Shown here in pieces: positions 1 through 7,373 of a stretch of 12,932 nt of DNA; position 1 is the stretch's first letter; each line of letters starts with the position of its first letter. The notes beneath the pieces were generated by a model. The model saw only the letters and a program-made list of their open reading frames with translations. It searched no databases and was not told where the DNA came from. The stretch is from NCBI GenBank assembly GCA_012513005.1, contig JAAZCZ010000084.1:1-12932 (forward strand). Reading direction: 5' to 3'. Origin of the DNA: Oscillospiraceae bacterium (GTDB lineage: Bacteria > Bacillota > Clostridia > Oscillospirales > Oscillospiraceae). The translations under genes were made by a program, and so were the position numbers.

Positions 1-1058
1 TGCCACCCGCATTTGCAGGGGTTCATTGCGCAGACCAGCATAAAATGTGCCGGGTATTGCACGCTGCCTGATGAGCGGGAAATAAGCACCTGCCCGTCTT
101 CTAACGGCTGCCTTAGCACCTCAAGCACTTCGCGCGGAAACTCGGGCAGCTCGTCTAAGAACAAAACTCCGTTGTGTGCTAAGCTTATTTCTCCCGGGTG
201 AAGGGCAGCTCCCCCGCCTGACACTGCAACTGCTGAGACTGTGTGGTGCGGGGCTCTGAACGGTCTTTCCGATATGAGCGGGTATTCACTGTTTGTTAGT
301 CCTGCTACAGAGTGAATTTCTGTGGCTTCGATTATTTCTACGCGGCTCATATCCGGTAGTATGCCCGGCAGTCTTTTTGCCAGCATTGATTTTCCGGCTC
401 CGGGAGGGCCTATCATGAGTATGTTGTGTCCACCCGCTGCAGCTACTTCAAGTGCTCTTTTGGCACTTTGCTGACCCATGACTTCTGAAAAATCAGAAAA
501 CTGGCTTTTTCTGCCTTGCAGGGGCGGCTCCGACTCGGGAGCTATTTCTTTCTCTCCTGCAAAGTAGCTAATAAGCTCTCTTACGCAGGAAATCGGAATC
601 ACCGAGAGGTTTTGTGCATAGGCTGCCTCTTTTGCGTTTTCGCGGGGCACGAAGAGTCTTTTTATTCCGCAGCGCTCGGCTTCAAGTGCCATGGGCAGGG
701 CGCCTCTAATAGGTCTTAGCTCTCCTGCAAGGGAAAGCTCTCCCAAGAAAGCCGAGTCCTTTGGAACTTCTTTTATTTCGCCCGAGGACTCTAATATGCC
801 GAGCAAAACGGGCAGGTCATATAGCGTGCCTGCCTTTTTTGTATCAGCGGGAGCTAAATTGACAGTTATTCTGCACAAGGGAAACTTAAAGCCTGAGTTT
901 TTGATTGCAGCCCTAACTCTATCCCTTGCTTCCCTGACAGCCATATCGGGCAGACCGACTATTTCAAAGCCCGGCAGACCCTGCGATATTGAACATTCGA
1001 CGGATACTTTGTATCCGCCGATGCCGTTTATTCCCAATGAATTTATTTTTGAAACCAT
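1..1058 (-). CDS. comM: YifB/ComM family Mg-chelatase-like AAA+ ATPase, C-terminus cut by window edge
   Basis: Only the first 352 codons are present; family members are about 500 residues, so roughly 150 C-terminal residues lie beyond the left edge. Seen: an N-terminal Lon-protease-like (ChlI) domain with GLPGFEIVGLPDMAVREARD and ITVNLAPADTKKAG, then a AAA+ module with Walker A GPPGAGKS (Lys223), Walker B LFLDELPEF (Asp302, Glu303) and the family signature MNPCKCG just before the edge. ComM proteins are hexameric helicase-like ATPases that promote branch migration during natural transformation; in clostridia the role is less clear and many genomes carry the gene without known competence. The ATG at 1058 is chosen because AGGGAG lies 7 nt upstream. 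It follows aspS after 30 nt and probably shares its transcript. The family assignment is firm; the cellular role is inferred. Confidence 0.95.
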   Translation of the reverse strand, partial: MVSKINSLGINGIGGYKVSVECSISQGLPGFEIVGLPDMAVREARDRVRAAIKNSGFKFPLCRITVNLAPADTKKAGTLYDLPVLLGILESSGEIKEVPKDSAFLGELSLAGELRPIRGALPMALEAERCGIKRLFVPRENAKEAAYAQNLSVIPISCVRELISYFAGEKEIAPESEPPLQGRKSQFSDFSEVMGQQSAKRALEVAAAGGHNILMIGPPGAGKSMLAKRLPGILPDMSRVEIIEATEIHSVAGLTNSEYPLISERPFRAPHHTVSAVAVSGGGAALHPGEISLAHNGVLFLDELPEFPREVLEVLRQPLEDGQVLISRSSGSVQYPAHFMLVCAMNPCKCGW

Positions 1059-1088
1059 TAGTTTACTCCCTGTTTTAATCTTTAGGGT

Positions 1089-2858
1089 TTAGTCTTCGAT
1101 TTCTATTTTTATTCCAAGCTCATTAAGCTGCTTTTCCGAAACCTCCGAGGGTGCTCCCATCATGAGATCCATTGCGCTTTTGTTCATCGGGAAGGCTATT
1201 ACCTCTCTTATTGCTTCCTCGCCCGCTAACAGCATTATCATCCTGTCTACTCCGGGTGCTATTCCCGCATGGGGAGGCGCTCCGTATGCGAAGGCGTTGT
1301 ACATTGCAGGGAACTTAGACTTTACCTCTTCTTCACCGAGCCTGACCATATTGAAAGCCTTTACCATTAGATCGGGCTCATGGTTACGAACAGCGCCTGA
1401 AGATAGCTCAACGCCGTTGCAGATTAAATCGTATTGATAGGCTGTTATCGAAAGCGGGTCAATTTCACCTTTTTCTGCTTTTTGCAGAATTTCCAGCCCG
1501 CCGTTCGGCATTGAAAACGGGTTGTGGCAAAACTCCAGCTCTCCGGATTCCTCGCCGATTTCATACATGGGGAAATCCACTATCCAGCAAAATTCATATT
1601 TGTCTGTTTCTATTAATTCCGGTAGTGCATTACCGAGCTGTTTTATTGCAACACCTGCTGTTTTTTGTGCTACCTGCTTGCTCCCGGCTGTGAGCAGGAT
1701 AAAGTCTTTGTCTTTAAGACTTAGCTTTGCAGCTATTTCATCGTATCTGTCTGCAATGAATTTCGAAACGCCGCCGACAAATGCCCCGTTTTCGGTTTTT
1801 ACCCAGTAGGGCTTATTGCCTGACTGAAGCTCAATATCGTTACATAGTTTGTCTATGAATTTGCGTGTTTGGCTGAAATCATTTACTATTATCGCTTTTA
1901 TTACATTGCCGTCAAAGGGCGCAAATTCTTTGCTTTGCATAAGCTCTGTGACATCTGTAGCTTGCAGCTTTATGCGAAGATCTGGTTTATCCGAGCCGTA
2001 TTTTTCCATGGCATCGGCATAGCTTATGTGCTCAAAGGGTGCTTTTGATGCATTTTTATATTTACCGTATTTTTCGAAGATTGGGGGCAAGACAGTTTCG
2101 ATTACTCCGAAAACATCTTCCTGGCTTGCAAATGCCATCTCCATATCAAGCTGATAAAACTCACCGGGCGCCCTGTCTGCCCTTGCATCCTCGTCTCTGA
2201 AGCAGGGGGCTATCTGGAAATACTTGTCTATTCCGGATGCCATTAAAAGCTGCTTAAACTGCTGGGGTGCCTGAGGCAGGGCGTAGAATTTGCCCTTGTG
2301 GTTTCTTGAGGGCACTAAGTAGTCTCTTGCGCCCTCGGGAGATGAGGCTGTTAATATCGGCGTTGTTATCTCCATAAAGCCCAGCTCATACATGGCTTTT
2401 CTGATTTCGAAAACCACATTGCTCCTTAGTATCATATTGTCTTTCAGTCTCGGGTTTCTAAGATCAAGATAGCGGTATTTAAGGCGGGCTGACTCATCGG
2501 CATCTAAGCTTCTGCCGATTTGAAACGGAAGCTCGCGGTGCTGACATGCGCCCAGCACAGTGATGCTCTCGGGAACTATTTCTATATCACCTGTCGGCAG
2601 TTTGGGGTTTTTTGACGAGCGTTCACGAACCTTGCCGACTACACTTATAACCGACTCCTTGTTTATACTGCGAAAACGGGCTACTAATTCCTCATCCTCC
2701 GCCACTATCTGCGTTGTGCCGTAGAAGTCTCTCAATACAGCAAAGGCAAGCCCTGCAGAAACCTCTCTGAGGTTTTCTAAAAATCCGCAGAGAACTACCT
2801 TTTCTCCGATATTATTTTCTCTTAGCTCTCCGCAGGTGTGTGTTCTTGACTGCTGCAT
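1089..2858 (-). CDS. aspS: aspartate--tRNA ligase (bacterial type, class IIb)
   Basis: 589 residues, normal for the bacterial-type enzyme, which charges tRNA-Asp using ATP in the cytoplasm. Seen in order: an N-terminal OB-fold anticodon-binding domain (about 1-110; Arg31, Phe39 and Gln50 match E. coli Arg28, Phe35 and Gln46 that read the anticodon), the class II core with YRYLDLRNP (128-136), ASSPEGARDYLVPSR (171-185), motif 2 FRDEDARADR (220-229), an inserted GAD domain in the middle, and motif 3 GIAPGVDR (532-539). The adenosine-site stretch reads QAPQQFKQ rather than the common QSPQLFKQ, and motif 2 is followed by APGEFYQLD with one residue more than the E. coli form. The start codon overlaps the hisS stop (TAATG), with GGAGGG 6 nt upstream, so translation is probably coupled to hisS. 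Whether the enzyme is discriminating (tRNA-Asp only) cannot be settled from the sequence. Confidence 0.98.
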   Translation of the reverse strand: MQQSRTHTCGELRENNIGEKVVLCGFLENLREVSAGLAFAVLRDFYGTTQIVAEDEELVARFRSINKESVISVVGKVRERSSKNPKLPTGDIEIVPESITVLGACQHRELPFQIGRSLDADESARLKYRYLDLRNPRLKDNMILRSNVVFEIRKAMYELGFMEITTPILTASSPEGARDYLVPSRNHKGKFYALPQAPQQFKQLLMASGIDKYFQIAPCFRDEDARADRAPGEFYQLDMEMAFASQEDVFGVIETVLPPIFEKYGKYKNASKAPFEHISYADAMEKYGSDKPDLRIKLQATDVTELMQSKEFAPFDGNVIKAIIVNDFSQTRKFIDKLCNDIELQSGNKPYWVKTENGAFVGGVSKFIADRYDEIAAKLSLKDKDFILLTAGSKQVAQKTAGVAIKQLGNALPELIETDKYEFCWIVDFPMYEIGEESGELEFCHNPFSMPNGGLEILQKAEKGEIDPLSITAYQYDLICNGVELSSGAVRNHEPDLMVKAFNMVRLGEEEVKSKFPAMYNAFAYGAPPHAGIAPGVDRMIMLLAGEEAIREVIAFPMNKSAMDLMMGAPSEVSEKQLNELGIKIEIED

Positions 2859-4225
2859 TATTTACCCTCCGTGTTTTCGCAGATAAGCGATATTTGGCTT
2901 TCTTTTTTTGTAAACTCTGTTATTAGCGAAGCTGCTTCTTCCAGGCTCAGCAGGCTTTGGCTGCCGTCTTTCATATTCTTTAGCGTGTATTTACCGCTTT
3001 TTATCTCGTCTTCACCGATTAAGATTACAAAGGGAATATTTAGCTTGTCGGCATATGAAAGCCTTGCCTTGAATTTCTTTTTTTCTGTGTACAGCTGGGT
3101 TCTGATACTTAAGTTTCTAAGCTCGTTTGCAGCCGATACAGCAGGCGCGAAATCCTCTGTCATCGGGATAATTATTACATCTGCAGGTGCAGTCGCCCCT
3201 GTGCTTTGTATCATATTCTGCTCACTAAGTACATAAAAAAGCCTTGTGACACCAACTGAAATTCCGACTCCGGGAAGCTTTTTATTTGTGTAGTAACCGG
3301 CTAAATCATCGTACCTGCCGCCTGAGCAGACGGAGCCGATTTCGGGGTGATTTTTTATAATTGTTTCATACACTGTGCCTGTGTAGTAGTCGAGCCCTCT
3401 TGCTATTGAAAAATCAATTTCAAAATACTCCTCGGGCACACCGAAGCTGTGCATGTGTTCTGCTATTGCACAAAGCTCATTTATCCCCTCGGTAAAAAGC
3501 TCGTTGCTCTCGTTTATTTCTTTTAGATACGCAAGCTTTTCGGGATTTGTGCCTTTAAATGTAATAAATGAGATTAGCTTATCTGAGATTTTATCATCTA
3601 AGCCCTCTTTAATCAGCTGCTCTTTTACTTTTTCTATGCCGATTTTATCGCACTTATCTATTGCTCTTAAAATCTCGGCTGAGCTTTCGCCCTTGCCAAT
3701 CATCTCGAAAAATCCCGCAAGCAGCTTTCGGTTATTAATCTTAATTACAAAATTTGACAGACCTAAGGCTTTGAAGCTGCGGTATATTATTGAGGGGATT
3801 TCGGCATCGTTCATAATGTCGAGCTTTTCGTCTCCTATTATGTCGATATCCGCCTGATAAAACTCTCTGAATCTCCCGCGCTGTGCCCGCTCACCTCTGT
3901 AGACCTTGCCTATCTGATAACGGCGGAAGGGAAAGCTCAGGCTGCCGTAGTTTGCGGCTGTGAATTTTGCCAAGGGCACTGTTAAGTCAAAACGAAGAGC
4001 AAGCTCTGAGTCGCCCTTTGTGAGCCTGTAAATTTGTTTTTCGGTCTCTCCCCCGCCCTTTGCCAAAAGAACCTCTGCAGACTCAATAATCGGTGTGTCT
4101 AAAGGTGCAAAGCCATAAAGGGCATATGTATTTTTGAGAGTATCTATGAGCCTGTCAAGCTGCATCTGATTTTGCGGCAAAAGCTCCATGAAGCCCGATA
4201 GTGTTGTAGGTTTTACTATACCCAT
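2858..4225 (-). CDS. hisS: histidine--tRNA ligase
   Basis: 455 residues from the chosen start, somewhat longer than the common 420-430. It charges tRNA-His in the cytoplasm. Seen: the class II catalytic domain with TEKQIYRL (61-68), LRFDLTVPLAKF (77-88), motif 2 spanning YQIGKVYRGERAQRGRFREF (103-122), the HisRS-specific histidine loop ARGLDYYTGTVYE (275-287), motif 3 near GISVGVTRL, and a C-terminal anticodon-binding domain (about 345-430). The frame stays open upstream to 4291, but the extra 22 codons run through a hairpin and have no ribosome binding site. The ATG at 4225 has GGGGAG five nt upstream, and the protein then starts MGIVKPTTLSGFMELLP, as expected for HisRS. hisS-aspS pairing is common in Firmicutes, and the 1-nt stop-start overlap supports one transcript. 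Confidence 0.97.
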   Translation of the reverse strand: MGIVKPTTLSGFMELLPQNQMQLDRLIDTLKNTYALYGFAPLDTPIIESAEVLLAKGGGETEKQIYRLTKGDSELALRFDLTVPLAKFTAANYGSLSFPFRRYQIGKVYRGERAQRGRFREFYQADIDIIGDEKLDIMNDAEIPSIIYRSFKALGLSNFVIKINNRKLLAGFFEMIGKGESSAEILRAIDKCDKIGIEKVKEQLIKEGLDDKISDKLISFITFKGTNPEKLAYLKEINESNELFTEGINELCAIAEHMHSFGVPEEYFEIDFSIARGLDYYTGTVYETIIKNHPEIGSVCSGGRYDDLAGYYTNKKLPGVGISVGVTRLFYVLSEQNMIQSTGATAPADVIIIPMTEDFAPAVSAANELRNLSIRTQLYTEKKKFKARLSYADKLNIPFVILIGEDEIKSGKYTLKNMKDGSQSLLSLEEAASLITEFTKKESQISLICENTEGK

Positions 4226-4230
4226 TATAT

Positions 4231-4236
4231 CTCCCC
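4231..4236 (-). promoter_or_regulatory. ribosome binding site that fixes the hisS start
   Basis: The minus strand reads GGGGAG, then ATATA, then the ATG at 4225. It is the only good Shine-Dalgarno match in the upstream part of this frame, so it decides against the longer reading frame beginning at 4291. Confidence 0.8.
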
Positions 4237-4240
4237 GTTT

Positions 4241-4283
4241 AATTAATAATAAAGCTGCGGCGAGGAACCATGCCCCACCGCAG
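4241..4283 (-). terminator. hairpin with T-rich tail between mgsA-like gene and hisS (weak terminator or attenuator)
   Basis: On the minus strand CTGCGGTGGGG (4283-4273) can pair with CCTCGCCGCAG (4265-4255) across a 7-nt loop, CATGGTT. The stem is 11 bp with two G-U pairs, followed directly by CTTTATTATTAATT. Both non-Watson-Crick positions are G-U only in minus-strand RNA and are mismatches in plus-strand RNA, which suggests selection on the minus-strand transcript. It begins 18 nt after the end of the mgsA-like gene and ends just before the hisS ribosome binding site. The T tract is interrupted by A residues, so full termination is doubtful; partial read-through or mRNA-end stabilisation is equally possible. 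Confidence 0.5.
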
Positions 4284-4300
4284 GTGCGCATTTCTTTTGC

Positions 4301-4702
4301 TTATTTTCTCTTTGGATTTACTATGTCACGCCAGTCAAGATCTCCGCGGCGCAGACCCTGCACTAAGACCTCGGCAGTTGCTGCGTTTGTTGCCATCGGA
4401 ACTAAGTACTGGTCACAAAGCCTCTCTATGCTGTTTATAGTGTCAAATCCTTCTGTGTACAGCGGGTCACAGAAATACAGCACAAGGTCAATTTCGTTAT
4501 ATGCAACTCTTGCCGCTATCTGCTGGGCGCCCTGCTTATCGTTCAGGCAGAGCCGCACCGAAAGACCGGTGGCTCCGGAAACGAGCTTGCCCGTTGTGTT
4601 TTCCGCTATCAGAGTATGCCCTGAAAGGGCTCCGCAGTATGCAATGCAAAACTGTACCATAAGTTCTTTCTTTCCGTCGTCTGCTAGTAGAGCTATATTC
4701 AT
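4301..4702 (-). CDS. methylglyoxal synthase-like protein, catalytic residues missing
   Basis: 133 residues, full length compared with the B. subtilis enzyme (about 137). Methylglyoxal synthase converts dihydroxyacetone phosphate to methylglyoxal and phosphate. Fold signatures are clear: MNIALLADDGKKELM, NTTGKLVSGATG, AQQIAARV, FCDPL, VPMATNAATAEVLV and a GDLDWRDIVNP end. Aligned by eye to E. coli MgsA, Asp20 (here Asp9), Thr47, Thr48 and Asp91 (here Asp79) are kept, but catalytic Asp71 is Ala59, His98 is Phe86, Asp101 is Ile89, His19 is Asp8, and phosphate-contact Thr45, Ser65 and Gly66 are Glu34, Leu53 and Asn54; the active-site loop is one residue shorter. The reading frame is intact with a strong AAGGAGG 8 nt before the ATG, so it is expressed-looking rather than a broken gene. 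It is probably not an active synthase; it could be a regulator or ligand-binding relative. No mgsA symbol is given for this reason. Confidence 0.85.
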   Translation of the reverse strand: MNIALLADDGKKELMVQFCIAYCGALSGHTLIAENTTGKLVSGATGLSVRLCLNDKQGAQQIAARVAYNEIDLVLYFCDPLYTEGFDTINSIERLCDQYLVPMATNAATAEVLVQGLRRGDLDWRDIVNPKRK

Positions 4703-4735
4703 ATGGGCTCCTCCTTAGTTATATATATTTCGGCA

Positions 4736-6841
4736 CTATTTGAGAAGTGTGTTCTCTTTTTCTGCCTCTGTTTTTCTGTCTATGATTGAGAAATAGGTAT
4801 CAAAAATGTCTCTGGCTATACCCTGAAGGTTTGAACCGGCTCCGCCTCGCTCAACTACTATTGCTATTGCAATCTGGGGGTCATCCGAGGGGGCATAGCA
4901 GATGAAAATACCGTTGTTTGTCTTGCCTTCACCGAGCTGTGATGTACCTGTTTTGGCTGAAATCGCTTTAGGATATGGACCTAATATCTCATGTGCCGTT
5001 CCCATTACATCGCTGACAACAAGGCGCATTCCCGTCTGAACTGCTGTCCAGTTGTACGCCCCGGTTTCAACTGTTGAGAGTACCTGCTCCTCATGCTTGT
5101 GCAGACTCTCGGAATAGTCATAGTTTCTGACTGCTTTTAATATTGACGCTGAACGTCTCTTGCCGCTGTTTGCCAAAGTTGCGCAGTACTCAGCGAGCTG
5201 CAGTGGTGTGAACATGCTGTCTGACTGACCTATACCTGCCTGCAGCGTATCACCGTAGACCCAGTTATCGACATCGTATTGAAGGTGGGTGTCGGGGTTT
5301 GCCATATTTCCGCTTGTCTCCGGTAGCTCGATTCCGGTTGGAACACCAAGCCCGAAGTTATGGGCATATTTGACCATCTTGGTAATGCCCAGATTGTCTG
5401 AAACCTGGTAGAAATAGTAGTTGCAGGAGTCTTTTATCGCGTTGACTACATTCTCTTCACCGTGCGTGTATTGGTGCATTGTGTATATCCAGCATTCCGG
5501 TGCGTAGCCCTGGTCTATATATTTTTTGTAGGAGCCGTCACATTTTATTGTTTCGTCAAGACCGATTACGCCTTCTGTGAGACTGGCTATTGCCGTGCAG
5601 GGCTTGAACACCGAGCCGGGGGCGTAGGCGCCCATTAGCGCTCTGTTAAAGAGGGGGTTATCCTTGCCTTTGAGGACTTCTTCAAAGTTTTCTATAACTG
5701 TTGAGAGCTTGAATGTCGGGTAGCTGGCTATTGCCAATGGGTTTCCTGTTTTTACATCAACAACAACAGCCGCTCCGCCCTGGACATCTTCTTTTATCTT
5801 GTCATCCTTTGCCCCGATTGCCCTTGCTTCCTCATTGTCCAGCTCTCTTTGGATTTGCAGTCGTCTGATGCCGGCTTCTAAAGCCCGCTCGGCAGATTCC
5901 TGAAGCTGAATATCTACCGTGAGATACACATGGTTGCCGGGAATCGGGTTTTTAATGTAGGTCCTGTCTATCTCCGTACCCTCGGCTGTGCTTGTTATTT
6001 TGACCTCGCCGTCTTCGCCGTGCAGGTATTTTTCGAAGGTGAGCTCGACTCCGTCTTTGCCTACCTTTGAGTCCGGGGAATAGCCTGTACCGTCACTTCG
6101 GACATATTTTTTATACTCTATGTCATCCATGAGTCCGACATAACCCAAAAGGTGAGCTGCGTGCTGGGTTTTATATTCCCTGACAAAGGAAGTGTCTACC
6201 TTTATGACTCTGTTATCTAAGCTGATTAAGTTGTTTATAAGCTCAACCGATGCGTTTTCAACAAATACATAAGGTGCTGTGTTTATTGCAAACCTGACAT
6301 TTATCTCGTATCTTATTCCGGCTATTTTGCGCATTTCTTCTGCGGAATAGTTGTTGTCCATTTTATAGCGGGTGCGGAAATAGCTCATGAGCTCGACTGC
6401 AGTTGTTGTTTCGGGCAGCTTTTTATCTTTTAGATAGGCTTTTAGTAGTCTTTCCTGTATGCTGGACATTTTTGTGTATTCAAACGGTGGCTGCTTTGTA
6501 ATAGGCAGCTCGTCCATATATTTATCGCCTGTCTGTTCGACAACTCTGAGCATTTGCAAAATGAAACCGTTTGGGTCTTCCTTTGCAAAGAGGGCATCTG
6601 TGTTGAGCGTGAGATTATACGCCTCACTGTTTGATACAAGCACTCTGCCGTATCTGTCCATTATATTGCCGCGGGCAGCCGTGACTGTTTTCTTTGTTTC
6701 TATATTATTTCGGCTTGCCTCATAATATGCTGCACCTTGTACTATTTGCAGTCTGTACAGGGCTACTATATAGACCCCGACCACAATAGCAAGAGCTGTG
6801 AAGAATATCACTACTCTTAAGGGTTTTATCGGTTTATTCAT
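4736..6841 (-). CDS. mrdA: penicillin-binding protein 2, class B transpeptidase of the elongation complex
   Basis: 701 residues. It cross-links peptidoglycan (D,D-transpeptidase) at the lateral wall together with RodA and the Mre proteins, anchored in the membrane with its active domain outside. Seen: a short cytoplasmic tail, one membrane segment (about residues 9-28), a PBP dimer/pedestal domain containing the usual conserved pieces (TAARGNIMDRYGRVL near 53; VGLMDDIEY and GKDGVELTFEKYL further on), and a transpeptidase domain with active-site motifs SVFK (Ser410, Lys413), SCN (472-474) and KTG (630-632). All three catalytic motifs are intact. The start codon overlaps the mreD stop as TAATG, with AAAGGAAAG upstream. 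It lies directly after mreC-mreD, the standard elongasome order, but no rodA follows. A sporulation-specific PBP2 (SpoVD-like) is less likely, since no PASTA domain is seen. Confidence 0.95.
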   Translation of the reverse strand: MNKPIKPLRVVIFFTALAIVVGVYIVALYRLQIVQGAAYYEASRNNIETKKTVTAARGNIMDRYGRVLVSNSEAYNLTLNTDALFAKEDPNGFILQMLRVVEQTGDKYMDELPITKQPPFEYTKMSSIQERLLKAYLKDKKLPETTTAVELMSYFRTRYKMDNNYSAEEMRKIAGIRYEINVRFAINTAPYVFVENASVELINNLISLDNRVIKVDTSFVREYKTQHAAHLLGYVGLMDDIEYKKYVRSDGTGYSPDSKVGKDGVELTFEKYLHGEDGEVKITSTAEGTEIDRTYIKNPIPGNHVYLTVDIQLQESAERALEAGIRRLQIQRELDNEEARAIGAKDDKIKEDVQGGAAVVVDVKTGNPLAIASYPTFKLSTVIENFEEVLKGKDNPLFNRALMGAYAPGSVFKPCTAIASLTEGVIGLDETIKCDGSYKKYIDQGYAPECWIYTMHQYTHGEENVVNAIKDSCNYYFYQVSDNLGITKMVKYAHNFGLGVPTGIELPETSGNMANPDTHLQYDVDNWVYGDTLQAGIGQSDSMFTPLQLAEYCATLANSGKRRSASILKAVRNYDYSESLHKHEEQVLSTVETGAYNWTAVQTGMRLVVSDVMGTAHEILGPYPKAISAKTGTSQLGEGKTNNGIFICYAPSDDPQIAIAIVVERGGAGSNLQGIARDIFDTYFSIIDRKTEAEKENTLLK

Positions 6842-7371
6842 TAGCTTTCCTTTCTTGATCTTAGATAGCCGAACCTTTCGTTAATCCACTTGCAGGGATA
6901 ATACAGAGGAGCAACAAAAGGAATTGAAACTATCGCTTGAATAAATACTGTAAATATTACAGCAAAAGAAAATTGCCCGTTAAACACCCAGACTTTTACA
7001 GCCTGAAGTACGCCGGTGACAAATATGGCGGCTGTGCCGGCAATTAGAAATGCAAAAAATCTCTTGTTTATAAACCAGCGTGAGAAAACTCCGGCAAAAA
7101 ATCCGACAGCGGGCAGAAGCATTGTGAATAGAGCTGTGTAGCCGGTTACAATGTCTGCGAGTATGCCCGCAAAAACGCCCAATGCGCCGCCCCAAATACC
7201 GTTTTCAAACATGCCGATAGCTACAAGGGCTGCCGGAAAAAACAGTGGCTTTACTCCGAGTATTTTTAGATTGCCTAATACTGAGTCTTGGAAAAACAGC
7301 ATTAAGAGTAAATACGCCACATAGAACATTATGAGCCTGAGCTTTTTAAGGTCTAGTAAATCCAGAAGCAT
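6841..7371 (-). CDS. mreD: rod shape-determining protein MreD
   Basis: 176 residues, typical length. It is an integral membrane protein linking MreC and the wall-synthesis enzymes to the cytoskeleton. Seen: about five to six hydrophobic segments (roughly residues 14-30, 42-58, 60-77, 80-95, 105-130 and 137-157), with Lys/Arg-rich ends and the family-like patch ENGIWGGALGVFAGILAD. No catalytic motif is expected. The start at 7371 lies 2 nt past the mreC stop, and its GGTGGAG ribosome binding site overlaps the end of mreC, so translation is probably coupled. The C-terminus overlaps the PBP2 start by one base. Identification rests on the membrane pattern and on the position between mreC and PBP2. 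Confidence 0.92.
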   Translation of the reverse strand: MLLDLLDLKKLRLIMFYVAYLLLMLFFQDSVLGNLKILGVKPLFFPAALVAIGMFENGIWGGALGVFAGILADIVTGYTALFTMLLPAVGFFAGVFSRWFINKRFFAFLIAGTAAIFVTGVLQAVKVWVFNGQFSFAVIFTVFIQAIVSIPFVAPLYYPCKWINERFGYLRSRKES

Positions 7372-7373
7372 GC

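Noticed and set aside
691..1092. 133-codon plus-strand open frame opposite comM.
   Set aside because: It is antisense to clearly conserved ChlI-domain coding sequence and resembles no family I know; other plus-strand frames within 1-10868 are likewise shadows of the minus-strand genes.
4226..4291. Longer hisS reading frame from an ATG at 4291.
   Set aside because: No ribosome binding site, the extra residues cross the hairpin and do not look like HisRS; the ATG at 4225 has GGGGAG at good spacing.
4226..4300. Possible histidine T-box leader before hisS (TGGTTCCTCG resembles the T-box core TGGNACCGCG at 8 of 10 positions).
   Set aside because: The gap is only 75 nt, with no room for stem I and a specifier loop unless they lay inside the upstream coding sequence; the two mismatches fall at conserved positions and the motif sits in the hairpin loop and 3' arm.
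4301..4702. Pseudogene call for the methylglyoxal-synthase-like gene.
   Set aside because: The frame is complete, the length is normal, the ribosome site is strong and the C-terminal family motif is conserved; substitutions rather than disruptions remove the active site.
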